A DNA stretch of 64,000 bases from Clostridiales bacterium (GCA_015655075.1 JAATFT010000029.1:1-64000), one strand, 5' to 3'; positions 7,784-17,061 are shown, counted from the stretch's first letter. Notes: a model not told the origin generated them from the sequence alone. Made by a program: numbers and translations.

Positions 7784-8157
7784 CTATTTATTTTCTTTAC
7801 GCCGCCCGTCCTCCGGCTTTTCCGCGTCTTTTGGTATCAGCCATATACAACTAAAACGTGCAACGCCCGGTATGCGGTTTTCTTTGCAAAGTTTTTGTAC
7901 GCGCCGTTCTGAACGCCCCACTTTGTGGGAGGTAATGGCCTTCGGATGGCGGTCATATGTAAGTAAACCATTGTTCTCCTGTTCGACATCAGATAACAGA
8001 GTATAGCAAAAGCCTTGAATATGCTCTGATTGCAGCAACGGAGTTACGAAATCAGAATAACGCTTCAGGAAATCCTGCTCCGAAGAAGCACTTGAATAGC
8101 CCCAGCCCTTCACCCCGTCCTTCTCAAAGGAAATACCACCAAACTCGCTAACAAATT
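7784..8157 (-). pseudogene. chimeric remnant: GH2 C-terminus joined to a short HTH C-terminus
   Basis: Read from an in-frame stop near 8158, the frame starts FVSEFGGISFEKDGVKGWGY and continues DFLKRYSDFVTPLLQSEHI, QGFCYTLLSDVEQENNGLLT, YDRHPKAI. This is the end of a glycoside hydrolase family 2 catalytic domain. It then switches to RSERRVQKLCKENRIPGV... IPKDAEKPEDGRR, the second half of the short HTH family seen at 2526-2693. Neither gene is complete, so the open frame is an accidental fusion. The track start at 8113 is only an internal Met. The join lies near 7920. Confidence 0.75.
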
Positions 8158-8169
8158 ATGGGTTCTTTG

Positions 8170-8790
8170 TTATACTGCACAGCAAGTTTCCACAAGTTTT
8201 TTCGCATATTCTGTAATATGAAAGAAATCTCCATCTTCTGGAAGTTTACACAAATTGCCGCCAACTCCAAGTCCATAAGCACCAGCCCCCATATATTGTC
8301 CGGCATTCTTGTCATCTACTCCACCTACAGCTATCAGTTTAACATCAGACAGAGGCGCCAGTATATCCTTAATGTAGCCAGCACCTAATGACCTGATTGG
8401 AAACACCTTTACATATTTGGCACCAAACTGTACCGCTTCTATTATTTCTGTAGGGGTAAATGCTCCCGGAGTTATCAGTATATCCCTTTCAGCACAATAA
8501 GAAATTACCTGCTTGTTCATATTGGGGGTTACTATAAACTCAGCGCCAGCCGAAACTGCATCTTTCACAGCCTGCAAATTAAGCACAGTTCCAGCCCCGA
8601 TGTGTATCTCATCCTGATACATTTCTTTGAGCTTCGCAATAGAATTCAATGCACCTTTAGAATTAAGAGTAACTTCTGCCAGACGGATCCTTCCGTCTAT
8701 AAGTGCTCTAACCAGTCTCCTTAAATCATCATATTCCATTCCTCTTGCTATCGCTATTACCCTTGTCAGAAAAAAATCATGTTCAACCAT
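8170..8790 (-). CDS. KDPG/KHG-type aldolase (2-keto-3-deoxy-6-phospho sugar acid aldolase)
   Basis: A 206-residue class I aldolase that would split a 2-keto-3-deoxy-6-phosphosugar acid into pyruvate and glyceraldehyde 3-phosphate. The TIM-barrel shows the catalytic Glu39 in AEVTLNS, IGAGTV, FIVTPN, ITPGAFTPTEI, the Schiff-base Lys128 in YVKVFP and phosphate-site loop AVGGVDD. The closest named types are DgoA (galacto) and Eda (gluco). It is the last gene of the long minus-strand operon and lies five bases after the sugar-acid kinase gene, so the pair completes the route to pyruvate. A GGAGG site precedes the ATG. Confidence 0.88.
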   Translation of the reverse strand: MVEHDFFLTRVIAIARGMEYDDLRRLVRALIDGRIRLAEVTLNSKGALNSIAKLKEMYQDEIHIGAGTVLNLQAVKDAVSAGAEFIVTPNMNKQVISYCAERDILITPGAFTPTEIIEAVQFGAKYVKVFPIRSLGAGYIKDILAPLSDVKLIAVGGVDDKNAGQYMGAGAYGLGVGGNLCKLPEDGDFFHITEYAKKLVETCCAV

Positions 8791-8795
8791 TCTCT

Positions 8796-9797
8796 TTACG
8801 CCTCCTTACCGCCGCACTCTTTAAGTTTCATAAAACTCTCTCTTATTTTGCCTATCCCTTTGACGCTTAACATCTCGCTATCCCCACGAGAAATTGTACA
8901 TACCATATCCGGCGTTATTTTCACAATTCCAGAAAGCGGCAGACACATCTCTAAAGCACGAATAAAAGCATCCCTTCCATATAGTATGATTTTGTCACAC
9001 CGATCATCTATGAATTTACCCAGCACTTGCAGATCCGACGAAACAATAGCACCATAAATAAAAGAAAGCACCTGGTTTTTATCTGCACCTTCTATCACCT
9101 GACATATTCGAGCCAGGAACAGTGCCCGTGACAGGCCGCACTTAACCACTTCGCCATATCCCCGTTCTACATATTCTCTATCCAATTGAACAGATTCCGA
9201 TATCTCCGCCGCAGAACTTTTCAAAATCGTATCATGAAGCACCGCCCAAAGTAGCTCTCCGCCAATAGTCGTTACAGATTCTTGTATTTTACCATCATAA
9301 TAACGAATTAACTTATTATGAGAGCCGCAGTGGAGAAAAAGAACAGATTTATGTATCAGCTCATCATCTATCACACCCATAATTTCTGTTTCTTCCCCTC
9401 GCATCATGTCTGCACCGCACTTAATCTGATCCGTAAAACGTATTCCCGGAACAAAGTGAAATTCTATTTCTATGCTTATATCAGGGATTACAACTGTTTC
9501 AACCCCTCTCGCCAAATCCTGCAGCGAAGCCGGAGCCTGAATGTGCGTTACTTCATAAAGTCCTGCATTCGATGTAATCATACCGGAGGCAAATATATCC
9601 GTTATGCATCCATATCGGGCCTGCAGGCAGCGAACTTCTTCTCTAATCACTTGTTTCAAACGCTCGTTACCACGAGCGGCATCTGCATCCGCTGCCCCCG
9701 TTCTGCGTTCCGTCCTTACAACAACATTTTTACCTTCCAAAAGTGTAAATCGCGTATACGTAGTGCCTCCATCTATCACTAAATGATATTTCACCAT
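8796..9797 (-). CDS. dgoK: 2-keto-3-deoxy-galactonokinase family sugar-acid kinase
   Basis: A 333-residue kinase of the DgoK family, which phosphorylates 2-keto-3-deoxygalactonate at O6. The ATP-site start YHLVIDGGTTYTRF, ASGMITSNAGLYEV, FVPGI and the family signature DMMRGEETEIMG are present. The track starts at a TTG two codons earlier; the ATG at 9797 sits six bases after AAGGGGGA, so I use it. It is flanked by the Opp ATPase (12-base gap) and the aldolase (five-base gap). DgoK membership points to a galacto-configured acid, but family members may also take the gluco form. No dehydratase of the galactonate type is nearby. Confidence 0.88.
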   Translation of the reverse strand: MVKYHLVIDGGTTYTRFTLLEGKNVVVRTERRTGAADADAARGNERLKQVIREEVRCLQARYGCITDIFASGMITSNAGLYEVTHIQAPASLQDLARGVETVVIPDISIEIEFHFVPGIRFTDQIKCGADMMRGEETEIMGVIDDELIHKSVLFLHCGSHNKLIRYYDGKIQESVTTIGGELLWAVLHDTILKSSAAEISESVQLDREYVERGYGEVVKCGLSRALFLARICQVIEGADKNQVLSFIYGAIVSSDLQVLGKFIDDRCDKIILYGRDAFIRALEMCLPLSGIVKITPDMVCTISRGDSEMLSVKGIGKIRESFMKLKECGGKEA

Positions 9798-9809
9798 ACA
9801 CAATCCCCC

Positions 9810-10775
9810 TTATTTTTCATACAGATGGCAATTCACAGTATGGTCCTTAGCCATTTCCTTTTTGACCGGCTTTTCTTGTGAGCATATAGGTTTAGCATAG
9901 GGGCACCTTTCATGGAAGACGCATCCTGACGGAGGATTCAGCGGAGACGGTACGTCGCCTTGTAGCACAATCCTCTTTTTGCGTACGTGTGGATTTGCCT
10001 CAGGCACCGCAGAAAGCAGAGCCTGCGTGTAAGGGTGAAGCGGATTTGCAAATAATTCCGCCGTTTCAGCCTCTTCTACCAGGTGTCCTAGATACATAAC
10101 TCCTATTCTATCCGAAATAAACTTCACCACGCTCATGTCATGCGCTATAAACAGATACGAAAGATTCCTCTCCTCCTGTAAATCCAACAGCAAATTAATA
10201 ATCTGTGACTGTATTGATACATCAAGTGCAGATACTGGTTCATCACACACTATAATACCCGGATTGAGAATTAACGCCCTGGCCAGACCGATTCGTTGGC
10301 GCTGTCCGCCCGAAAATTCATGTGGAAAGCGATAATAGTGTTCCTTTCGCAACCCAACCTTCTCAAGGATATCCAACACGGTTTTCTGTCTATCACATTT
10401 AATTTTCTGAATCATCAGAACTTCTTCTAATATTTGTCCCACTTTCTTTCGTGGGTTTAAGGATGAATATGGGTCCTGAAAAACCATCTGTATATAACTT
10501 CGCACAGACCTCATCTTTCTTTCGGAATAGTTTGTAATATCTTTATTTTCTATGCAAATCGTTCCCGCAGTCGGTTCTAAAAGCTTCATAAGCGTCCGCC
10601 CCAGCGTACTTTTTCCACATCCCGTTTCTCCAACAAGACCAAACGTTTCTCCACGGTAAAGTTTCACTGACACATCATCCACCGCTTTTACATGGTTCAC
10701 AACTTTTCCCATATTTCCCTTTACAGGAAAATATTTCCTAATATTCTGTGCTTCCAATACTACTTCCATTGACAT
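9810..10775 (-). CDS. oppF: oligopeptide-type ABC transporter ATPase, OppF-like
   Basis: A 321-residue ATPase with Walker A GETGCGKST, signature FSGGQRQRIG, Walker B GIIVCDEPVSALD and switch histidine FIAHD. The peptide-transporter tail (HPYTQALLSAVPEAN) and its cysteine cluster (GCVFHERCPYAKPIC) are typical of the OppD/OppF/DppF group. I use the ATG at 10775, preceded by AGGAGG, instead of the track start at 10814. It forms a heterodimer with the upstream OppD-like ATPase. Opp-family importers carry peptides but also oligosaccharides and opines, so the substrate must be judged from the operon. Confidence 0.88.
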   Translation of the reverse strand: MSMEVVLEAQNIRKYFPVKGNMGKVVNHVKAVDDVSVKLYRGETFGLVGETGCGKSTLGRTLMKLLEPTAGTICIENKDITNYSERKMRSVRSYIQMVFQDPYSSLNPRKKVGQILEEVLMIQKIKCDRQKTVLDILEKVGLRKEHYYRFPHEFSGGQRQRIGLARALILNPGIIVCDEPVSALDVSIQSQIINLLLDLQEERNLSYLFIAHDMSVVKFISDRIGVMYLGHLVEEAETAELFANPLHPYTQALLSAVPEANPHVRKKRIVLQGDVPSPLNPPSGCVFHERCPYAKPICSQEKPVKKEMAKDHTVNCHLYEK

Positions 10776-10786
10776 TCCACCACCTC

Positions 10787-11773
10787 CTATTCGAGTCCAA
10801 TCGGATAAAAGCATCTGACCTTATGCCTTCCATCAGCATTAACAAATTCTGGCATCTCCCGATGACAGCGTTCTGTCGCATAAGGACATCGGGGTGCAAA
10901 ACGGCATCCCTTAGGAATCTGATTCAAAAGTGGCACCATACCAGAGATTGTATGCAGCCTTTTCACTCCTTTATCCTCAAGTAAAGGAATAGATTCAATC
11001 AGACCATTGGTATATGGATGCATTGGATGATCAAAAATATCATTTACATCAGCTTCTTCTACCGTCTGCCCAAGATACATAACTATAACCCTTTTACACG
11101 TTTCTGCAACAACCGCCAGGTCATGAGTGATCAGAATAACACCCATGTGCATCTTAAAATTCAGTTCTACAATCAGGTCTATAATCTGAGCTTGAATTGT
11201 TACATCCAGAGCCGTCGTCGGTTCATCTGCAATCAAAAGTCTGGGATTGCACGAAAGGGCAATTGCTATCATCACTCTCTGCCTCATGCCGCCTGACAAT
11301 TCATGCGGGTATTGGCTCACTCTTTTTTCAGGTGCAGGGATTCCAACCAGGCGCAGCATTTCAACCGCCCGTTTTCTTGCCTCTTCCTTTTTCATATGCT
11401 GGTGATTCATAAGCGGCTCCATAATCTGCTCGCCCACTGTAAACACAGGATTCAAAGCGCTCAGTGCATCCTGAAACACCATAGATATATCCTTGCCGCG
11501 TTTATTCTGCATCTCTTTTTCCGGAATTTCTAGTAAATCTACTCCATCAAACAGAATCTCTCCTTGATATTCAACCAGGTATTTTTCATCATACAATCGC
11601 AATATCGATTGAGCAGTAACACTTTTACCACATCCGGATTCTCCAACCACGCCCAGAATCTCGCCCTTGTTTACATAAAAAGAAACCCCTTGAACCGCAT
11701 TCATTTTCCCACGTTCAGTTTTAAACGACGTTGTTAGTTTTTTAACTTCTAATATTTTTTCCTGCTCTGCCAT
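10787..11773 (-). CDS. oppD: oligopeptide-type ABC transporter ATPase, OppD-like
   Basis: A 328-residue ATPase: Walker A GESGCGKS, Q-loop MVFQDALSALNPVF, signature LSGGMRQRV, Walker B LLIADEPTTALD, switch LITHDLAVV, then the Opp C-terminal domain (HPMHPYTNGLIESIP) and cysteine cluster GCRFAPRCPYATERC. It pairs with the OppF-like protein 11 bases downstream. All five Opp subunits are encoded together and in the standard order. Confidence 0.9.
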   Translation of the reverse strand: MAEQEKILEVKKLTTSFKTERGKMNAVQGVSFYVNKGEILGVVGESGCGKSVTAQSILRLYDEKYLVEYQGEILFDGVDLLEIPEKEMQNKRGKDISMVFQDALSALNPVFTVGEQIMEPLMNHQHMKKEEARKRAVEMLRLVGIPAPEKRVSQYPHELSGGMRQRVMIAIALSCNPRLLIADEPTTALDVTIQAQIIDLIVELNFKMHMGVILITHDLAVVAETCKRVIVMYLGQTVEEADVNDIFDHPMHPYTNGLIESIPLLEDKGVKRLHTISGMVPLLNQIPKGCRFAPRCPYATERCHREMPEFVNADGRHKVRCFYPIGLE

Positions 11774-11794
11774 TTACAGTCTGCCTCCTTTCCT

Positions 11795-12703
11795 TCAATT
11801 GCTCATAGGATCCATAACTTCACGAATTCCATCACCGAACAGATTGAGCCCAAGTACCGGAAATGCCATAGAAAGTCCAGGTAATACAATCATCCACCAT
11901 GCATTGTAAATAACCGTCTTTCCCTCATACAAGATGTTTCCCCAGCTCGGAGCCGGCACGGGAACGCCCACTCCCAGAAAACTCAAAGAAGCTTCCTGTA
12001 CAATCGCCGTAGCAAAAATAAAAGAAGTCTGAACAATAACCGGGGATAGCACATTAGGAGCAATATGAAACCAGATAATTCGGTTCGCGCTGGCTCCCAA
12101 AGCCTTCATGGATTCGATGTACATCTGCTCTTTTACCATCAACGCTGATGACCTGGTAATTCTGGCGATATCCGGTATATATACAATTGCCAGAGAGATT
12201 ATTACGTTCCTTACGCTGGTACCCATAACTGCCATAAATGCGATAGCCAGCAAGATGGCCGGAATCGCTTTCAAGCCATCGCAGATACGCATCAAAATAC
12301 TGTCCAGGGTCTTGTAATAGCTTGAATACAGACCAATAACCATCCCCACTACCAGTGAGATTGTGCTGACTGCCGCGCCGACCCCCATGGAAACTCTCGC
12401 TCCATATATAATACGAGAAAACAAATCACGACCAAATGTATCAGTGCCAAAAATATGGACCGAGGAGGGATTCTTGAGGCGATCGCTCACAAGCATATCA
12501 TAAGGTCCTGCCGGAGCTATAACCGGTGCCAAAATCGCAACCAACGCCATAGCTATAGTTATCACAGCTCCTATCATTGCCAACTTATTATTCGTAAATT
12601 TATGAATCTTAATTTGCCGCTGTTCCTTTTTCAACTGTTTCTTGAGAACAGCTATATTCTCTTCTTCCTGCATATTTGTCGTCTTTGCGGATATATTATC
12701 CAT
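11795..12703 (-). CDS. oppC: oligopeptide-type ABC transporter permease, OppC-like
   Basis: A 302-residue membrane permease with a charged cytoplasmic start, a first helix at LAMIGAVITIAMALVAILAP, the conserved GTDTFGRDLFSRIIYGAR segment of OppC/DppC and the EAA loop (SMKALGASANRIIWFHIAPN). The C-terminal helices end with LGLNLFGDGIREVMDP, the family hallmark. AGGAGTG precedes the ATG. It forms the membrane channel with the OppB-like subunit encoded just upstream. Confidence 0.9.
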   Translation of the reverse strand: MDNISAKTTNMQEEENIAVLKKQLKKEQRQIKIHKFTNNKLAMIGAVITIAMALVAILAPVIAPAGPYDMLVSDRLKNPSSVHIFGTDTFGRDLFSRIIYGARVSMGVGAAVSTISLVVGMVIGLYSSYYKTLDSILMRICDGLKAIPAILLAIAFMAVMGTSVRNVIISLAIVYIPDIARITRSSALMVKEQMYIESMKALGASANRIIWFHIAPNVLSPVIVQTSFIFATAIVQEASLSFLGVGVPVPAPSWGNILYEGKTVIYNAWWMIVLPGLSMAFPVLGLNLFGDGIREVMDPMSN

Positions 12704-12732
12704 GCCGCACTCCTTTCAAACTAATCATAACA

Positions 12733-13680
12733 TTACTCTAAACTGATTCGCGGATCTGCCAGACCATACAGCAAATCTACGATAAGATTCACAACTACAT
12801 TACCTAAAGCTATGACTAAGACCACCGCCTGGATTACTTCATAATCTCTACGTAAAACAGAATTGACAACCAGCTGCCCTATCCCCGGTATGTTAAATAC
12901 AGTCTCAACTACCGTAGCACCGGATAAAAGAGCAATAAAACTTTGCCCAATCACCGTTATGATAGGAAGCAGCGCATTGCGCAGCGCATGTTTGATAAGA
13001 ATCACTTTGTCTTTCACGCCTTTGGCTTTTGCCATTTTGATATAATCGCTCCCCAGTACCTCCAGCACCGACGAACGAGTCATTCTTGTTATCAAGGCAG
13101 CCTGCATAAGACCCAGTGAAATAGCCGGAAGCGTCAGATATTCAATGTGTTTCAAAAAGCCATTATCCACAATCGCTTTATACCCAGCCGAAGGAAGTAT
13201 TTTCATCCTGACAGAAAACAGTATGATCAAAAGCATACCCAGCAAAAAACTTGGAACTGAAATCCCTACCATACTAAACACAGAAATAACCTGATCCTGA
13301 GATTTTCCTCGCTTTCTGGCTGCAATAATACCGCATGGCATGGCAATTATTAACGAAATCAGCAATGCATAAATCGTCAGGGATATTGTCGGACCGATAT
13401 GATCCAGGATAATTTTGTACATTGGCTCATCCATAAAAATTGATGTACCAAAATCACCATGAAATATTCCACCTACCCAATGTACATACTGGACAACTAT
13501 CGGATCATTAAGTCCCATACTTTCTCTAAGGTTTTCAACCTCTATCTCTGAAGCCTGATCCCCCAGCATGGTCCGCGCAGGGTCACCTGGTGTCAGATGT
13601 ATTAAGCAAAATATTACAACAGACACAATAATCAGCACCGGAATCAACGATAAAACTCTTTTTACAACATATTTTTTCAT
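12733..13680 (-). CDS. oppB: oligopeptide-type ABC transporter permease, OppB-like
   Basis: A 315-residue permease starting MKKYVVKRVLSLIPVLIIVS, with the HLTPGDPARTMLGDQAS segment, the EAA loop (KAKGVKDKVILIKHALRNAL) and the closing GNVVVNLIVDLLYGLADPRI that identifies OppB/DppB. The track ORF begins 22 codons earlier, but the ATG at 13680 has GGAGAGAG before it and is the family start. It is co-transcribed with oppC (29-base gap) and follows the binding-protein gene. Confidence 0.9.
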   Translation of the reverse strand: MKKYVVKRVLSLIPVLIIVSVVIFCLIHLTPGDPARTMLGDQASEIEVENLRESMGLNDPIVVQYVHWVGGIFHGDFGTSIFMDEPMYKIILDHIGPTISLTIYALLISLIIAMPCGIIAARKRGKSQDQVISVFSMVGISVPSFLLGMLLIILFSVRMKILPSAGYKAIVDNGFLKHIEYLTLPAISLGLMQAALITRMTRSSVLEVLGSDYIKMAKAKGVKDKVILIKHALRNALLPIITVIGQSFIALLSGATVVETVFNIPGIGQLVVNSVLRRDYEVIQAVVLVIALGNVVVNLIVDLLYGLADPRISLE

Positions 13681-13758
13681 AGGCTCTCTCCATAAACAAG
13701 AACGTGGTGGCAAATAATCTTTCGCCAGATATCTTGCCACCACCAAAACATTGTCAGG

Positions 13759-15390
13759 TTATTTAGATACAGTTGCATTCCACGCAAACGGTCCAAAATG
13801 ATATATCATGTTATTTATCTTTGATGAAGATACGCAGCACATACTAAAGTCTCCGAATTTGCTGATTGGCAGGCTGGTAGACCAGCAATATTCCTGCATT
13901 TCTTCCCAATTTGTTAAAGAATCCTCTTTACTCGTAGACGTGTTCAGTTCCTTCTCCATATCTATAAGCTTAGTATCAACCACCCAGCCCGGATAAGATT
14001 CTGTCATCCAGTTCATCAGTGTCGGCAGCGCAACAGGACTCCATGACGTAATAAATCCGTCAAAAGCCGTAGGGTCACTTCTATAAGATAAAAAGGTTGC
14101 CCAGTCGCAAACCAATAAAGTAACATCTATACCTGCTTTCTCCAGTTGATTTTCCACTACAACTGCAGCATTATAAAATTCCTGATAATCAGAGGAAACC
14201 AGGAGTGTAAATGTCTCGCCATTGTATCCGGCTTCATCTAGAAGTTCTTTTACCCTATTCATATCCTTTACATTATAATACTCTTTTCCTGCTTCGGTGT
14301 ACCACTCCAGCTGTTCCTGATACATATAGCAGGAATCCAATCTATAAAATGTCGGATCTGTATAGGCCGACTGCATAATAGCATCCATATCCAGTGCAGC
14401 ATTTACAGCTTGTCTAAATACAGAATCAGCACTAATCCCTTGCTTCTTATTGTAAATCATACCCAGAGAACCATTCATATCATTGAAGAGCGTGTAGTCG
14501 CTATTATTTTCAAACATCGAATAGTTATCTAACGGCAGTTTGTAGATGAAGTCGTACTCACCTGTCTGAATGCCGGCCACTCGGGTTGCATCGTCAGGAA
14601 CTATATCAAAATAAACATCCGGTGTCTTCGCTTCTTTATAACCAACACGTGCATCGCACTCCCCCGGTGTTCCATATGGTGTATAATCATCAAATTTTAC
14701 TATCTTGATGTATTGATCCTGCTGCCATTCATCAAATTTATAAGGTCCTGTGCCTATATACTCTTTTAGCAAACCAGTTTCTGGATCTGCATCCGCAATC
14801 GTAGACGCCGGAACGATCGCTGGCATCTGACCTGCCGTTGCCATCAATTCATTCAGATACATCAACGATTCCTCCATCGAAATCTTAACTGTATAGTCAT
14901 CTACTTTCTCAAATCTGGAATTTCCGATCATCTGGGATGCATTACTGCAACATTCAATCCAGCGATTCATGGATGCCACTACATCATCCGCTTTCATTTC
15001 CTGCCCATTATGGAACATGACGCCCTGGCGCAGTTTATAAGTCCATTCCGTATAATCCTCATTGACCTCATATGATTCTGCTAACTCCAAACCAGCCGTA
15101 TAGTCGGATTTCATATTGACAATACCTTCAAATATGTTGCCATCTGCAATCGTTCTTCCTACATCACCACCTGTTTTTATGATATCCAAAGTAGCCGGAG
15201 CTGCATTGATGGCAATATGCATTTCACTTTTTATATCTTCTGTTGGAGCCGCCGCAGATGAAGATTCCTCTTTAGCTGTAGAATCTTTTGAAGAGTCGGG
15301 AGAAACAGACTTATTTCCACAACCAGAAATCATAGTAACTGATAACAATGCCGACAGAAACAACGTTGCTAGTTTATTAAATTTTTTCAT
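13759..15390 (-). CDS. oppA: solute-binding lipoprotein of the Opp-type ABC importer
   Basis: A 543-residue extracytoplasmic binding protein of SBP family 5. A signal peptide with lipobox (LLSVTMISGCGNKS) anchors it at the membrane surface, followed by a Ser/Glu-rich linker and the conserved family segments FEGIVNM, YEVNEDYTEWTYKLRQGVMF and GTGPYKFDEW. I use the ATG at 15390, behind AGGAGG, not the upstream track start. It delivers the substrate to OppBCDF. Family 5 proteins bind peptides, but close relatives bind oligosaccharides, so the ligand remains open; a small N-acylated amino acid or sugar acid fits the operon. Confidence 0.9.
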   Translation of the reverse strand: MKKFNKLATLFLSALLSVTMISGCGNKSVSPDSSKDSTAKEESSSAAAPTEDIKSEMHIAINAAPATLDIIKTGGDVGRTIADGNIFEGIVNMKSDYTAGLELAESYEVNEDYTEWTYKLRQGVMFHNGQEMKADDVVASMNRWIECCSNASQMIGNSRFEKVDDYTVKISMEESLMYLNELMATAGQMPAIVPASTIADADPETGLLKEYIGTGPYKFDEWQQDQYIKIVKFDDYTPYGTPGECDARVGYKEAKTPDVYFDIVPDDATRVAGIQTGEYDFIYKLPLDNYSMFENNSDYTLFNDMNGSLGMIYNKKQGISADSVFRQAVNAALDMDAIMQSAYTDPTFYRLDSCYMYQEQLEWYTEAGKEYYNVKDMNRVKELLDEAGYNGETFTLLVSSDYQEFYNAAVVVENQLEKAGIDVTLLVCDWATFLSYRSDPTAFDGFITSWSPVALPTLMNWMTESYPGWVVDTKLIDMEKELNTSTSKEDSLTNWEEMQEYCWSTSLPISKFGDFSMCCVSSSKINNMIYHFGPFAWNATVSK

Positions 15391-15455
15391 ATAAATCCTC
15401 CTCATATAATAAGTTTTTAGATTTTTTCAAATAAATCTTCTTTATATGTCTTCTC

Positions 15456-15920
15456 CTATTCCACTTCTACCAATGCTTCTATCTCACATGCAAATCCTCC
15501 CGGCAGCGCATTGGTACCAATTGCAGATCTCGCTGGGCATCCTGCTTCTGATCCAAATAATGTCATAAGGAGATCCGAGCCTCCATTAACTACCTGTGGC
15601 TGCTGCCCGAAATCATCAGTACAATTTACAAATGCCAGAACTTTAACAAATCTTTTTATTCGATTCAAATCCCCAAGTTCCGCCTCCAGATTGGCCAATA
15701 TATTAAGCATGCATTGGTACGCCGCCTTTTGCCCTTCTTCTAAAGTGAGTTCCTTTCCCAATTTGCCAATAACGTTACTGTCACCGCCTATATCAGGTCC
15801 ACATCCAGAGCAATAATACAAATTGGTTCCGAACATCTGCACTGGTGTATACACACCTCCTTTTGGCGGCGGTGCAGGAAGTGTTATTTTCTTCTCCTTC
15901 ATTATCTCATAAACGTTCAT
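15456..15920 (-). CDS. ridA: RidA/YjgF family imine deaminase
   Basis: A 154-residue member of the RidA superfamily, which hydrolyses reactive enamine or imine intermediates released by PLP-dependent dehydratases. The core shows GTNLYYCSGCGPDIGG, LNILANLEAELGDLN and the catalytic-arginine region GCPARSAIGTNALPGG followed by CEIEALVEVE, which matches the PARS...IEIEA signature. The two CSGCG cysteines are not typical. It is encoded 22 bases after the PLP enzyme gene, so it probably finishes or detoxifies that enzyme's deamination reaction. Confidence 0.88.
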   Translation of the reverse strand: MNVYEIMKEKKITLPAPPPKGGVYTPVQMFGTNLYYCSGCGPDIGGDSNVIGKLGKELTLEEGQKAAYQCMLNILANLEAELGDLNRIKRFVKVLAFVNCTDDFGQQPQVVNGGSDLLMTLFGSEAGCPARSAIGTNALPGGFACEIEALVEVE

Positions 15921-15942
15921 TTTATCCTCCTTTATTCCTTTA

Positions 15943-17061
15943 TTAATAAATTATTTTTCTATTACGCGCTGTTATCATCCATTCTCCGATGATCCTGTTA
16001 TTCTTTACTACAACGGCTGAAGTATACAATGCACTTGTTGGACAGATATGCGTTGGAATCACATAGAATTCATCTCCAGGTTCTGGTGTCTCTTCTTCAT
16101 ACCCTTCATCCATACGCCACGTCCAGTGTTCTTCACTTTGGAACATTTCTTCTGCATGCTCCAATCCCAGGATTTTCCCGCGTTTCCCCGGCGGGTCTGC
16201 CGCAATCCCTTTGTATCCCAGATCCAGCGTAAAATATCCTTCAGCCGGATTGCTGACGACCCTGGTCAGGATGGCTGCACCTGGTCTAAATTTCAAATCC
16301 GGATATTTCATAGAGTATCCACAGTCATTTATCAAAACTGTTCCCGGCGAATAATAAGCATCGTTAAACCCAAGTTTACGGTAGCATGGAAAAGAAGGGC
16401 TTCCTCCCACGACTAAAGTATCACAGCAATATTTCTGTTCCAGCAATTCTTCTCTTATCTGTACCATCTTCTCCAGATATTCTTTAACACATGCTGTCCG
16501 TACTTCCAGTTCTTTTTCTGTTCTTTGCCCGTCATAGCAGTGAAAACCCCGTATCGCCAAGTTATCCAAGGTAGAACAGTACCGATATAAATCTTTTAAG
16601 TAAGAAAGTTTCACTCCGGTCCGATCCATGCCGGTATTAACATCTATTAAGACATTACATCTGGTACCAAATGTTCTAGCTCTTTCGTTCAGCCTCTCTA
16701 ATTGCGTCCTGCAGTCGCCTATCGCCCAAAACTCAGCCATCGGAAACCCTTGCTTCAATCGTAGAAAGCGTTCAATATCAGGTCCGATTAACGGATACGC
16801 TACCAAAACATGTGATGCGCCATAACTTGCTGCCGTTTCCGCTTCAGCAATAGTTGCGCACTTAAATCTGGTAATCCCCATCTCGATCTGCATCCGTATC
16901 ACCTGTGCGCACTTGTGTGTTTTAACATGAGGCCACAGATGTTTTGCACCACCTGCCATCGCAATTGCCTTCTGTACATTATCCTTTATTGTATCGTAGT
17001 AATAGATTAACGCCGGAGTAATAACCGATTCAGTCCCTGCAAAATCATAATTCATTCTCAT
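15943..17061 (-). CDS. PLP enzyme of the D-threonine aldolase / D-serine dehydratase fold
   Basis: A 372-residue fold-type III PLP enzyme. The PLP lysine is in PHVKTHK (Lys47); KCATIAEAE, LIDVNTGMDRTGV and GFHCYDGQ line the barrel. The C-terminal beta domain carries IPTHICPTSALY. The H-x-C pair there matches the zinc ligands I recall for D-serine dehydratase, whereas D-threonine aldolases usually have H-x-D. This favours dehydration of a D-beta-hydroxy amino acid to a 2-keto acid and ammonia. D-glucosaminate dehydratase belongs to the same fold. It is the first gene of the long operon, behind AGGAGG, and divergent from a DauR-like regulator. Exact substrate unproven. Confidence 0.85.
   Translation of the reverse strand: MRMNYDFAGTESVITPALIYYYDTIKDNVQKAIAMAGGAKHLWPHVKTHKCAQVIRMQIEMGITRFKCATIAEAETAASYGASHVLVAYPLIGPDIERFLRLKQGFPMAEFWAIGDCRTQLERLNERARTFGTRCNVLIDVNTGMDRTGVKLSYLKDLYRYCSTLDNLAIRGFHCYDGQRTEKELEVRTACVKEYLEKMVQIREELLEQKYCCDTLVVGGSPSFPCYRKLGFNDAYYSPGTVLINDCGYSMKYPDLKFRPGAAILTRVVSNPAEGYFTLDLGYKGIAADPPGKRGKILGLEHAEEMFQSEEHWTWRMDEGYEEETPEPGDEFYVIPTHICPTSALYTSAVVVKNNRIIGEWMITARNRKIIY

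Noticed and set aside
16029-16416. Plus-strand ORFs opposite the PLP enzyme gene
   Set aside because: Antisense shadows of a well-supported coding gene.
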